IMG/VR virus record: IMGVR_UViG_3300046476_000251 | Span: 1-32,118 of that record | Length of the DNA: 32,118 nucleotides | Direction: 5' to 3' (one strand) | Source of the DNA: a virus | Shown: piece by piece, positions 18,884 to 26,303 of the stretch | Position numbering within the stretch: the first letter of the stretch is position 1 | How the letters are laid out: every line of letters begins with the position of its first letter | Notes under the pieces: model-generated | The model's database searches: none | What the model was told of the DNA's origin: nothing | Seen by the model: only the letters and a program-made list of their open reading frames with translations | Translations under genes and position numbers: made by a program

Positions 18884-19047
18884 ATGACGAGCTAAGGCAG
18901 GCGATTCGCTACCGAGTCACTAATTACCCGCGCGCGCACGAGGTTCAACCTCAAGACGCGCGCGAGTTGGTTCGTTGCTTCTGGTGCTCGCACTGGAAGG
19001 CGCTCGGCGCGGTGTGCTGCGATCCGGTCACGCTCGCCAATCTTTGA
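18880..19047 (+). CDS. Small cysteine-containing protein (55 aa)
   Basis: A 55-codon ORF coupled to the previous gene by ATGA. It has CFWCSHW and VCCD near the C-terminus, four cysteines that could bind a metal ion (RELVRCFWCSHWKALGAVCC). Last gene of the rightward island; it converges with a small leftward ORF. Confidence 0.5.
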   Translation: MNDELRQAIRYRVTNYPRAHEVQPQDARELVRCFWCSHWKALGAVCCDPVTLANL

Positions 19048-19117
19048 TGTATCGATACGCGTCAAGGGCCGCGAAGCCCTGCGCTCTCAGGTGGCGATAG
19101 TACGCGAGGCGGGTCAT
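19028..19117 (-). CDS. Possible small ORF (29 aa)
   Basis: 29 codons (TRLAYYRHLRAQGFAALDAY...) whose ATG overlaps the stop of a 12-codon leader ORF and whose end overlaps the convergent gene by 20 bases. Basic and helical. Tentative. Confidence 0.3.
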   Translation of the reverse strand: MTRLAYYRHLRAQGFAALDAYRYIKDWRA

Positions 19118-19153
19118 ATTATCGGAGGCTCCGGCTTGTTGAGGTAGCGCATA

Positions 19154-19321
19154 TCAGGCGGCTTCCGCGCTGGTTCGGGCGCGCAGAATTTCGAGCAGAG
19201 CGCCGGAGAAGCCAAGCGCGTATGCGTTGTCCAGCGTCACGCCGTCCTTGCGCGCGATCGCTTCGAGAAGCTCGATTGCCTTGATCGCGTCTTGCATGAG
19301 GGATTGTTCGTAGTTTTTCAT
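19154..19321 (-). CDS. Small helical hypothetical protein (55 aa)
   Basis: A 55-codon ORF (NYEQSLMQDAIKAIELLEAI, then DNAYALGFSGALLEILRA). It follows the 50-aa gene behind the promoter at 19540-19569. Unrecognised. Confidence 0.55.
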   Translation of the reverse strand: MKNYEQSLMQDAIKAIELLEAIARKDGVTLDNAYALGFSGALLEILRARTSAEAA

Positions 19322-19344
19322 GGTCTGCCTCGGCTGTTCGCTGG

Positions 19345-19497
19345 TTACGCGCGGCGGATGCGCACGATTTCCGTCGAGTAGCCCTGCACGCGCTCAGACT
19401 CTTCGATCGCCGCCTCTTGTGCGTCTTCGCGGTCGAAAGCGAACACGACGACTTCGATGTCCTTGAACGTGACGATGAATTCGATTGCGCTGCTCAT
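19345..19497 (-). CDS. Small hypothetical protein (50 aa)
   Basis: ATG at 19497 is chosen because CGGAGAG lies just upstream; the longer frame crosses the promoter. The product has a beta-beta-alpha-beta pattern (IEFIVTFKDIEVVVFAFDRE, DAQEAAIEESERVQGYSTEI). It is first behind the 19540-19569 promoter. Unrecognised. Confidence 0.6.
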   Translation of the reverse strand: MSSAIEFIVTFKDIEVVVFAFDREDAQEAAIEESERVQGYSTEIVRIRRA

Positions 19498-19539
19498 TTC
19501 TCTCTCCGGTTGGTGCGCGTCGTTCAGCGCATGAGATGA

Positions 19540-19569
19540 ATCATACCGCCCAGAGATTCGAACAGTCAA
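19540..19569 (-). promoter_or_regulatory. Leftward promoter with TCTC-box spacer
   Basis: On the minus strand TTGACT (19569-19564) and TATGAT (19545-19540) are 18 bases apart, with GTTCGAATCTCTGGGCGG between; similar to the 16819-16848 promoter. Confidence 0.55.
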
Positions 19570-19607
19570 CGACTATTTTCGCTGTTATTTGCTAAGGAGA
19601 AACCCGG

Positions 19608-19865
19608 ATGACCGACATCGCGCACACACTCGCCGAGCGCGGCGCTCGATATGGCGTGTTTGCCGACCATGCGGTGATCGCGCAAGGGATGAAGGAAGTG
19701 ATGTGGCAGGCGCCAGGATGGACGCGCCTGCAACCGGATCAGAAGCAGGCGCTAGAGGTCATTGGGGATAAGGTCGCGCGGATACTGAATGGCGACCCGG
19801 ACTATCACGACAACTGGCACGACATCGTCGGATACGCGAAGCTCGTCGCGGATCGGCTGGCTTAG
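19608..19865 (+). CDS. DUF6378-type phage protein (85 aa)
   Basis: An 85-residue protein with the pattern TLAERGARYGVFADHAVIAQ, GWTRLQPDQKQALEVIGDKV and RILNGDPDYHDNWHDIVGYA, typical of DUF6378 proteins of phages. The conserved H/D/N residues suggest a metal site related to the all-alpha NTP-pyrophosphohydrolase type, though that link is an inference. Isolated on the plus strand between leftward genes; its stop overlaps the convergent micro-ORF. Confidence 0.75.
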   Translation: MTDIAHTLAERGARYGVFADHAVIAQGMKEVMWQAPGWTRLQPDQKQALEVIGDKVARILNGDPDYHDNWHDIVGYAKLVADRLA

Positions 19866-19939
19866 AGCAGAAGGTAAGCGAGCGCGGCGATGACCGGAGC
19901 GGCAAGCAGCGCCCAATCGAGCGCGGTCAGTTTGCGCAT
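19862..19939 (-). CDS. Single-span membrane micro-protein (25 aa)
   Basis: 25 codons: a basic MRK start then a hydrophobic helix (ALDWALLAAPVIAALAYLLL). It overlaps the end of the preceding gene by 13 bases. Tentative. Confidence 0.4.
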   Translation of the reverse strand: MRKLTALDWALLAAPVIAALAYLLL

Positions 19940-20133
19940 CGCGCCTCCCGTGTCATAGCCGCGTCGATCGCCTCGCGCGCCGAATCGTAGAACTTGCCCG
20001 CGCCAGAAATGACGCCTGCGCTGCCGTGAAGCTGGCACGTCTCGCCGTACCACTGCACGACTGCGCCAGTGCGGACCATGAAGTCGAGGCGGGCGGTGTC
20101 GGATGCGAGCGCGATGGTTTGCTCGGCATTCAT
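19927..20133 (-). CDS. Hypothetical protein with DTARLD and REAIDAA motifs (68 aa)
   Basis: A 68-residue protein: ASDTARLDFMVRTGAVVQWY at the front, SAREAIDAAMTREA at the end. The same two motifs occur in the neighbouring 146-aa protein and, in degenerate form, in the 341-aa protein, so these genes appear related. The family is common among Burkholderia-type phages as hypothetical proteins. Start overlaps the upstream stop. Confidence 0.65.
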   Translation of the reverse strand: MNAEQTIALASDTARLDFMVRTGAVVQWYGETCQLHGSAGVISGAGKFYDSAREAIDAAMTREARCAN

Positions 20134-20570
20134 TTCCCTTCCTCCCCGGATTGCCTTGCTCGGTCGATTGCGGCGTCGATGGCTTCGCGGAGAGTCTTGC
20201 AGCCGTTGAAACCTTCGTTGATGTTCGCGGTGATGTGGTCGATGTTGTAGAAGAAGCCCATCTCGTCTTCCTGCTCAAGCCAGTCGAGCCGCGCAGTGTC
20301 GGCGCTTGCATCATCCGGCGTGGGGTGGGCGTACAAGATGCGCGTCTCGAATGCAGCGTACTTATTCATGTGATCGAAACCGTCTTTGCTTTGATCGGTC
20401 CATGACGTTGTTCCAATAGTTCGGCCCTGATAGATCGGCTTCCTCTCCGCCAATACGCGGGATTCGAGGGCGGCTTGCCATGCTTCCCATGCCCATTCCT
20501 CACCATCTTTCGGATGGTCGCCAGCAGGAAGCGAGTTGAACCATTTTTTGAAATGTTCTTTCATTTTCAA
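20130..20570 (-). CDS. Hypothetical protein with DTARLD and REAIDAA motifs (146 aa)
   Basis: A 146-residue protein. N-terminal helical part (EHFKKWFNSLPAGDHPKDGE, WAWEAWQAALESRVLAE), a central linker, then the module ADTARLDWLEQEDEMGFFYN ending in TLREAIDAAIDRARQ. The C-terminal module is shared with the 68-aa gene next to it. GAGG lies 8 bases upstream of the ATG. Function unknown. Confidence 0.65.
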   Translation of the reverse strand: MKMKEHFKKWFNSLPAGDHPKDGEEWAWEAWQAALESRVLAERKPIYQGRTIGTTSWTDQSKDGFDHMNKYAAFETRILYAHPTPDDASADTARLDWLEQEDEMGFFYNIDHITANINEGFNGCKTLREAIDAAIDRARQSGEEGK

Positions 20571-20573
20571 ACC

Positions 20574-20669
20574 TCATGAATCAAGCAGTTCCGTTGGGCA
20601 AAGGTTGATCGGATGCCACCGCGCATAGAACTTGCGCGGCCTCCAGTTGTGCATCCGACGCCATTTCAT
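20574..20669 (-). CDS. Small basic tryptophan-rich peptide (31 aa)
   Basis: 31 codons (MKWRRMHNWRPRKFYARWHP...) with ATGA overlap to the upstream stop. Strongly basic and aromatic, like a nucleic-acid- or membrane-binding peptide. Tentative. Confidence 0.4.
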   Translation of the reverse strand: MKWRRMHNWRPRKFYARWHPINLCPTELLDS

Positions 20670-20914
20670 TCTTTGCCTAGACTTTCGGCGGACTGGTCTT
20701 CGTCGCTCTCAGCGGACTTTTCGAGGGGGGCGGCGGGAATCATCTGCGGCTCAGAACGCTGCGGGAATCGACCTTCGCGCATGTCGCGCGCGATGTTCTC
20801 GCTGGTGGTTTCGATACGGCGAGCCGGCCTCTCGCACGGCCCCTCGCCCGGACGCTCGCAGGGCGATTTGTAGCAGCAGCCCTTCGCGTCAACGTATTTG
20901 TATTCGTCGGTCAT
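20666..20914 (-). CDS. Hypothetical protein with paired-cysteine N-terminus (82 aa)
   Basis: An 82-residue protein with four cysteines in its first 30 residues (VDAKGCCYKSPCERPGEGPC), possibly metal-binding, then a charged, probably disordered tail. Start is fixed by an AAGGAG site and an ATGA overlap. Unrecognised. Confidence 0.55.
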   Translation of the reverse strand: MTDEYKYVDAKGCCYKSPCERPGEGPCERPARRIETTSENIARDMREGRFPQRSEPQMIPAAPLEKSAESDEDQSAESLGKE

Positions 20915-20985
20915 TTGTTCGCTCCTTTGGAAATCGCGGCATCAATCTTGGCCCTCACGCTCGCTGCAGCATCATCTGGACTCAC
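20911..20985 (-). CDS. Micro-ORF with IDAA motif (24 aa)
   Basis: A GTG-started ORF locked by 4-base overlaps to both neighbours (VSPDDAAASVRAKIDAAISK). It looks like the detached C-terminal 'IDAA' tail of the modular family seen in this region, and may be a remnant or a translation-coupling element. Confidence 0.35.
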   Translation of the reverse strand: MSPDDAAASVRAKIDAAISKGANK

Positions 20986-21281
20986 TGAGCCTTGGGGCGC
21001 GCAGCCTGCCAGTGCAGCCGCGTTGAGTAAATAATGCTGTTGATGCTTCGAATGTCCTTGCCCCGGCAAGATTCCTCCGCTTCGAACCACGCCACCGGCT
21101 GCGCCTCACGCGGTGCGCGCGTATTCCAAAGTTCGAAGCATTCTTCGGGAAGCTCGCAGGTAATGGATGGGCGCACGAAGCAGCATTCGTTCGTGCATCG
21201 CACGATTTCTTCGTAAGCACACACGTGGACATGTTCCGCGTCTTCTCCGCAGAACGGGCACGGCTTCAGTTCTTCAGTCAT
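20982..21281 (-). CDS. Lar-like restriction-alleviation zinc protein
   Basis: A 99-residue protein. Residues 1-~55 match the Lar/Com zinc-ribbon type: ELKPCPFCGEDAEHVHVCAY, IVRCTNECCFVRPSI, then CFELWNTRAPRE, the diagnostic 'W(N)TR' ending. Lar of Rac relieves type I restriction; many phage homologues exist with unproven function. The C-terminal 40 residues are an added tail (VAWFEAEESCRGKDIR). Starts at an ATG 8 bases within the end of the next gene. Confidence 0.75.
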   Translation of the reverse strand: MTEELKPCPFCGEDAEHVHVCAYEEIVRCTNECCFVRPSITCELPEECFELWNTRAPREAQPVAWFEAEESCRGKDIRSINSIIYSTRLHWQAARPKAQ

Positions 21282-22299
21282 TTGCTCGCTCCATTGCTGC
21301 GTCGATGGTGCGGTCCACGCTGGCATCAAAGCGATCGCTGATCCAATCCTTATGCGTGTCATGCGTCGGCGCTTCGAGCGGAGCGTTCAGCGTCATGGTC
21401 GGAATATCGCCGGGAGGCGAGGAAAAGCGCATCTTGTCGCGGAGGAAGCGATACCGCTCTGCATCAATCCTGTCTTGCTCTGCGGACTGGGCGAGAGGGG
21501 CGGCGTAGAGCTTGTCTCCGCGCTTCAATGGCGAACCGTTCGGGCCATGCAGGATTTCGACGAACAGGCCGTCGTCACCTTCGTCAACTTGCGCCACCGC
21601 CTCTTGCTTGTCGCCATCGGCTACCGATCTCGCGGGAGTGGCGAGCAAACTTCTGATTGCGGCCCGCATTTCCGTTGCTGATAACTCGGCGGCGAGTGCA
21701 ACCTGCTTCTTGCCTACGCGCTCCATAAGTCCGGCTTTCACGCCGATTTCGTCAATCTGCGCATTTGTCAGCTTCGCCCCCGCTGTGTCGATAGCAGGCT
21801 CGCACGGATCGTTGCACGTCTCGGGATCGCCGCAGCAGTGCGCAACGTCGGTCGTGAATGGTGCGCCGTATGGCGCGGAGCGCGGTAGCTTCGACATAAC
21901 GAATTCCGCAACCGAGTTGGCTAGCTTGTAATCCGCCGGAATGGTGTATCGACCAAACAGGCCCATCACGATGTCTTGCAAATCGCCGTCGCTCATGACC
22001 TTGCGTCTTGCGGCTTGATGGTTGGCAAACGTCCTCAGAAGTTGAGCCGCGCGAGCACACACCGCGTCGCCTTCGTAATTGCTGAAGCGGGTTATCCGGT
22101 CGCTCATCTCGTCAAGCTGCTCGGCAATATCGAGCGCATCCCTCACATCGTCCTGCTTCGCCCCCGCTGTGTCGGCGATGCTCGCGGAGAGAAGGGCGCG
22201 GGCGAACTGCACGATCACCGGCGTATCGCGGTCTGCCCCGCGACGCATAAACGCGTTGTTCAACTCTTGCCACAGGATCAGGATTTCGTCGTCAGTCAT
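21274..22299 (-). CDS. Modular hypothetical protein with DTAGAK linkers (341 aa)
   Basis: A 341-residue mosaic. Three parts can be seen: an N-terminal helical module (TDDEILILWQELNNAFMRRG), a middle one (SDGDLQDIVMGLFGRYTIPA), and a C-terminal one (GLFVEILHGPNGSPLKRGDK ... DRIDAERYRFLRD ... RTIDAAMERAND). The segment DTAGAK occurs twice as a linker, coded by an exact 20-base repeat (21771-21790 and 22155-22174). It ends with the IDAA motif of its neighbours. GAGGT sits six bases before the ATG at 22299. The protein seems to have grown by fusing modules. Confidence 0.6.
   Translation of the reverse strand: MTDDEILILWQELNNAFMRRGADRDTPVIVQFARALLSASIADTAGAKQDDVRDALDIAEQLDEMSDRITRFSNYEGDAVCARAAQLLRTFANHQAARRKVMSDGDLQDIVMGLFGRYTIPADYKLANSVAEFVMSKLPRSAPYGAPFTTDVAHCCGDPETCNDPCEPAIDTAGAKLTNAQIDEIGVKAGLMERVGKKQVALAAELSATEMRAAIRSLLATPARSVADGDKQEAVAQVDEGDDGLFVEILHGPNGSPLKRGDKLYAAPLAQSAEQDRIDAERYRFLRDKMRFSSPPGDIPTMTLNAPLEAPTHDTHKDWISDRFDASVDRTIDAAMERAND
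21771..21790. repeat. 20-base direct repeat, copy 1 (DTAGAK linker)
   Basis: Identical to 22155-22174; both encode DTAGAK-type linkers on the minus strand. Confidence 0.8.
22155..22174. repeat. 20-base direct repeat, copy 2 (DTAGAK linker)
   Basis: Identical to 21771-21790, 384 bases away; the distance is a multiple of three, so recombination between copies would delete an in-frame module. Confidence 0.8.
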
Positions 22300-22301
22300 C
22301 G

Positions 22302-22643
22302 TCACACCTCAAAAGTAACCGGCACAGCAATTTTCAGCGCGCGAGCGTTCAATCCCGCGCGGGCTTCGGCTTCGGTGTCGAACCAGTACGCGACGCCATC
22401 GGGGAACAGGTTCACGTACATGGTGCGCGTGTCGGGCGCGATGAAAAGGTCGAGATCGTGCGGGTGGCCGTGGTAAAACTCGCCGCGCTCGGAGAAGTAG
22501 GCGATGAATTTGATGTCGTCAATAATTGCCTCGCACGGGTATTCACTCCCGTTTGAGGCGTCCTTGAACGAGATCACTGCGCGCCCGTCGCGCGTCACCA
22601 ACTTTGCGCCCGCTTTCGCGGCTTCCAAATCAAATGGCTTCAT
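22302..22643 (-). CDS. Conserved phage protein starting FDLEAAKAGA (113 aa)
   Basis: A 113-residue protein: MKPFDLEAAKAGAKLVTRDG, RAVISFKDASNGSEYP, then beta-rich segments (FIAYFSERGEFYHGHPHDLD, TRTMYVNLFPDGVAYWFDTE). The 'FDLEAAKAG..V.TRDGR' opening is common in phage accessory proteins of unknown function. It is first behind the promoter at 22679-22706 and overlaps the following gene. Confidence 0.75.
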   Translation of the reverse strand: MKPFDLEAAKAGAKLVTRDGRAVISFKDASNGSEYPCEAIIDDIKFIAYFSERGEFYHGHPHDLDLFIAPDTRTMYVNLFPDGVAYWFDTEAEARAGLNARALKIAVPVTFEV

Positions 22644-22678
22644 TTCGTGCTCTCTCTTTCGGGTTGTGCTGACCTGAA

Positions 22679-22706
22679 ATACTACCCGAAAGAGAGCGTA
22701 TGTCAA
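22679..22706 (-). promoter_or_regulatory. Leftward promoter with CTCT-box spacer
   Basis: On the minus strand TTGACA (22706-22701) and TAGTAT (22684-22679) are 16 bases apart, with TACGCTCTCTTTCGGG between. The site lies in the divergent gap before the terminase genes. Confidence 0.6.
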
Positions 22707-22718
22707 CAGGAGATTTCA

Positions 22719-23264
22719 ATGCAGCGCGTGCAATGCAAAGCGTTCGCGCGCTCCACTGGCGCGCAGTGCGCAGCAAAGGCGGTTCCGGGTAAGGAAGTCT
22801 GCCGCGTGCATGGCGGGCTGTCGGACGGAGCGCCGGAAGGCAACCAGAACGCGAAGAAACACGGCATCTACGGCCGGCACCTGACCGACGAGGAAAAGGC
22901 GGATTTCGACGACGTGAGCGCGCGGCTCGGATCGCTCGACGACGAAATCACCCTGCTCCGCTTCCGGATGCAGCGCGCGCTCGATGCTGAAGCTAAGGCG
23001 TGGAAAGACGACCCGAAACACGGCCTCGAAGTCATCCAGAAGCACGACCGCGAGGCGTCGGAGTTTGGGCCGGGCGACGAGACGGTGCGCAAACGCGTCG
23101 ACTACGGCGAGCACGTCGAACGCCTGGCGCGGCGCATTGAGTCGCTAGAAAAGACGCGCGCCGACATGCTGCGCGACTCTGGCGGCGGCGACGACAGCGA
23201 TATGACCGCGACGGACACGTTCATCTCTCCGGATGAGCCGATCCCCGAAAAGCCGATTCTCTGA
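22719..23264 (+). CDS. Terminase small subunit-like protein
   Basis: A 181-residue protein. Its N-terminus has the QCKAFARSTGAQCAAKAVPG then VCRVHGG motif and a GNQNAKKHGIYG segment found in 'HGG' proteins just upstream of large terminases. The middle is a coiled coil (DEITLLRFRMQRALDAEAKA, VERLARRIESLEKTRADML) suited to oligomerisation, and the C-terminus is acidic. The ATG at 22719 has an AGGAGA site. By position and architecture it should recognise phage DNA for packaging. The HTH usual for TerS is not evident, so the call is partly positional. Confidence 0.7.
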   Translation: MQRVQCKAFARSTGAQCAAKAVPGKEVCRVHGGLSDGAPEGNQNAKKHGIYGRHLTDEEKADFDDVSARLGSLDDEITLLRFRMQRALDAEAKAWKDDPKHGLEVIQKHDREASEFGPGDETVRKRVDYGEHVERLARRIESLEKTRADMLRDSGGGDDSDMTATDTFISPDEPIPEKPIL

Positions 23265-23265
23265 C

Positions 23266-24624
23266 ATGGCGAAACGACCAACGGGGCCGACGAGCGTATT
23301 CGAGTCGATCCAGCTTACGGCGAAGCAAGCGAATATTTACGCCTGGGGATGGCAACCGAAAGCCCGCTTCCGCGATGCTGTGTGCGGCCGACGCTTCGGC
23401 AAGACGTTCCTCGGCGCGAAAGAGATGCGGCGCGCGGCGCAACTGGCGGCACGCTGGAAGGTTAGCCCCGACGACGAGATATGGTACGCCGCGCCGACGT
23501 TCAAACAGGCCAAGCGCGTGTTCTGGCGCCGGCTGAAGCGAGCTATACCGCGCGCATGGATGGACAGCAAGCCGAACGAGTCGGAATGTTTCATCCTGCT
23601 CAAAACCGGCCACATCATCCGGATTGTCGGGCTGAACGAATACGACAACCTGCGCGGCTCCGGCCTGTTCTTCGCGCTCGTCGACGAATGGGCGGATTGC
23701 CCCTATGAGGCGTGGAAGGAAGTTCTGCGCCCGATGCTCTCGACGTGCAAATACGAAATCGACGGCGTGAAGTACGTCGGCGGTCATTGCCTGCGCATCG
23801 GCACGCCGAAGGGCTTCAATCATTGCTACGACTCGTATGTTGCCGGGCAGGATGGCGGCGAACCGGATCATAAGTCGTGGCTCTACACGTCAGTGCAAGG
23901 CGGCAACGTCCCGCCCGAAGAGGTCGAAGCCGCGCGCCGCACGCTCGACCCGCGCACGTTCCGCCAGGAATACGAAGGCTCGTTCGAGAACTACAGCGGG
24001 CGCGTCTATTACGACTTTCACCGGAAAGAATCGGTCAAGCCGTGCGCGTATAACCCGGCCCTCCCGCTTCACATCGGCATGGACTTTAACGTAAATCCGA
24101 TGTCGGCGGTCGTTCACCAGGAGCAAGCGAACGGCGAAATCTGGTGTATCGCCGAGCACGTAATCCCGACGTCGAATACCGACGAGATGGCGGGCGTTCT
24201 GCGCGACGCATACGGCTTGCCGTCGTTCGACCCGACCGCGCCGAAGCTCGATCACATCACGATCTACCCGGACCCGGCCGGCGCGCAACGCAAGACGAGC
24301 GCGCAGGGCAAAACGGACATTTCGATCCTTCGCTCGTATGGCTTCAAGGTCATCGCGATGGACGCTCACCCGCTGGTGCGCGACCGGATCAACTACGTCA
24401 ACGGGCGCATCAAGTCGGCAGACGGCAAACGTCACTACTTCGTCGACCCGTCGTGCAAAGAGACGGTCAAGTGCCTCGAACAGCTTGTCTACAAGGAAGG
24501 CACGAACGACCCGGACAAGGAACTCGGCTTCGATCACGTTCCAGACGCGATCGGCTATTACCTGTTCACGAAATTCGTGCATATCCCGGCCAAACGCATT
24601 CAGTCCGATCACCTTCACCGATGA
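23266..24624 (+). CDS. terL: Terminase large subunit
   Basis: A 452-residue packaging motor. ATPase domain: Walker A CGRRFGKT at residues 40-47, Walker B LFFALVDE ending at ~141 with the catalytic Glu. Nuclease domain from about residue 265: HIGMDFNVNPMSAVVHQ with the first metal-binding Asp, and DPAGAQRKTSAQGKTDISIL later. Length is normal for the family. It begins one base after the stop of the small subunit. It would translocate DNA into proheads and cut it at the end of packaging. Confidence 0.95.
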   Translation: MAKRPTGPTSVFESIQLTAKQANIYAWGWQPKARFRDAVCGRRFGKTFLGAKEMRRAAQLAARWKVSPDDEIWYAAPTFKQAKRVFWRRLKRAIPRAWMDSKPNESECFILLKTGHIIRIVGLNEYDNLRGSGLFFALVDEWADCPYEAWKEVLRPMLSTCKYEIDGVKYVGGHCLRIGTPKGFNHCYDSYVAGQDGGEPDHKSWLYTSVQGGNVPPEEVEAARRTLDPRTFRQEYEGSFENYSGRVYYDFHRKESVKPCAYNPALPLHIGMDFNVNPMSAVVHQEQANGEIWCIAEHVIPTSNTDEMAGVLRDAYGLPSFDPTAPKLDHITIYPDPAGAQRKTSAQGKTDISILRSYGFKVIAMDAHPLVRDRINYVNGRIKSADGKRHYFVDPSCKETVKCLEQLVYKEGTNDPDKELGFDHVPDAIGYYLFTKFVHIPAKRIQSDHLHR

Positions 24625-24631
24625 GGCGCGC

Positions 24632-24814
24632 ATGAAGGCCGCTCACTTCTCACCGCTTCACTCGATGCACGTTATCGCGCCCGATGGGGTCGGCGAAAAC
24701 ATCGAGCAGTTATTCGAATACGTGACGCTGAAAGGCGTCGTCGCAGTGCTTACGTGGACGGCTGACGGCGGAATGATCGGCTCGGCGCATCTCATTAAAA
24801 ACAGGATTCATTGA
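24632..24814 (+). CDS. Small hypothetical protein between terminase and portal (60 aa)
   Basis: The ATG at 24632 is preceded by GAGG at 24623-24626. The product has a beta/alpha/beta outline (FSPLHSMHVIAPDGVGENIE, GVVAVLTWTADGGMIGSAH). It ends directly before the portal ATG. Function unknown; a packaging or head accessory by position. Confidence 0.65.
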   Translation: MKAAHFSPLHSMHVIAPDGVGENIEQLFEYVTLKGVVAVLTWTADGGMIGSAHLIKNRIH

Positions 24815-26293
24815 ATGTGGAAGACGCTCCGCGACAAACACCCGAAGGATAACGACCTTCCCGATCGAGCGCACACAGTCGGCTGCTTAACGGCTGTTCT
24901 CGACGGCACGCAATACGAGGTGCTGCCTCACTCGTTCCACACCGAGAAATCGGAAGCCGACGAATACATACCGCTTCGCGAGCGCCGCCCGTCTGTGCGT
25001 TTCGCGCTGTGCTCCGAAGTCGTCGATGATTCCGTCGGCCTGCTGTTCTCCGAAGAACACTTCCCGACCGTCACGAGCGAGAACGCTGACGCCGCCGAAT
25101 CGCTCGAACGCATCGCGAAAGACTGCTATCTGAACGAGGTAATGATCGACGCCGCAACGCGCGGATCGGTCGGCTCGGCTGCGGTGCTGCTGCGCGTGCT
25201 GAAGAATCGCCTGTTCTTCTCGGTGATGAACACGCAGTTCTTGACTCCGGTATGGCAAGACGACGCGCCCGACACGCTGGCGAAGGTCGTCGAACTGTAC
25301 AAAACGAAGGGTCGCGCGCTGAAGGCGCTCGGCTATCCGATTGCGGACGACGACGCGGCGAAAGACTTCTGGTTCAGGCGCGAGTGGGATGCGGGCACCG
25401 AATCGTGGTTTGCCCCGATGCCGGTGTCGAAAGACAACGACCCGGAGAAGATGGCGGTCGATGCGTCGCGCTCGGTGTCGCACAAACTCGGATTCGTTCC
25501 GGTCGTCTGGATGAAAAACCTGCCGGGCGGCGACGACATCGACGGCAAGTGTACTTTCGCGAAGGCGATCGACACGAACATCGAAATCGATTACTTGCTC
25601 TCGCAAGGTGGGCGCGCGCTGAAGTACGCGAGCGATCCGACGCTGCTCATCAAAGAGCCGGCGACCGGTCAAGGCGGCGCACTCGTCAAGGGCGCGGGCA
25701 ACGCGATCACGGTCGGCGCTGATGGTGACGCGAAACTGCTCGAAATGAGCGGCGACGGCACGAACGCGCTGCTCGAATACGTGCGGCTCGCGCGGCAAGT
25801 GGCGCTCGAATCGATTCACGGCAACAAGGCGGACGCCGACAAGATCGCGGCGGCTCAGTCAGGGCGCGCAATGGAGTTGATGAACCAAGCGCTTATCTGG
25901 CTTGCCGACAAACTGCGCATCTCCTACGGCGAAAAGGGCTTGCTGCAACTCTATCGCATGATCGCGAAGGCGTCGCAGAAAGCGCAACTCGTCGACTCGG
26001 AAGGGCAAAAGATCGCTCCGATCGCGACCGACAAGCCGTTCGCGCTGAAATGGCCCGCCTGGTACTCGCCGACATGGAGCGACAAGCTCAACGAGGCGGA
26101 CGCGCTCACCGCGCTCACGCAAGGAAACATGCTCTCGAAAGAGACGGCGACCGCATCGCTCATCGAGCAATACGACGTCGAAGACCTGCCCGAAGAACTT
26201 GCGCGCATCGCGAAGGAATCCGCAGAGGCGGACGCCGCAGAAGTCGCGAAGGCGAAGCAACTCAAACCGGCACCGGATAACACCGGCGACTAA
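24815..26293 (+). CDS. Portal protein
   Basis: A 492-residue protein of portal size following terL. Features fit SPP1 gp6-type portals: SVRFALCSEVVDDSVGLLFS near residue 60, a central alpha/beta part (HKLGFVPVVWMKNLPGGDDI, AIDTNIEIDYLLSQGG), the VALESIHGNKADADKIAAAQ segment, and a C-terminal helical part with an alanine/glutamate-rich tail. It would form the dodecameric DNA gate and nucleate head assembly with the scaffold. The family call rests on order and these resemblances. Confidence 0.82.
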   Translation: MWKTLRDKHPKDNDLPDRAHTVGCLTAVLDGTQYEVLPHSFHTEKSEADEYIPLRERRPSVRFALCSEVVDDSVGLLFSEEHFPTVTSENADAAESLERIAKDCYLNEVMIDAATRGSVGSAAVLLRVLKNRLFFSVMNTQFLTPVWQDDAPDTLAKVVELYKTKGRALKALGYPIADDDAAKDFWFRREWDAGTESWFAPMPVSKDNDPEKMAVDASRSVSHKLGFVPVVWMKNLPGGDDIDGKCTFAKAIDTNIEIDYLLSQGGRALKYASDPTLLIKEPATGQGGALVKGAGNAITVGADGDAKLLEMSGDGTNALLEYVRLARQVALESIHGNKADADKIAAAQSGRAMELMNQALIWLADKLRISYGEKGLLQLYRMIAKASQKAQLVDSEGQKIAPIATDKPFALKWPAWYSPTWSDKLNEADALTALTQGNMLSKETATASLIEQYDVEDLPEELARIAKESAEADAAEVAKAKQLKPAPDNTGD

Positions 26294-26303
26294 CGGAGGC
26301 TGA

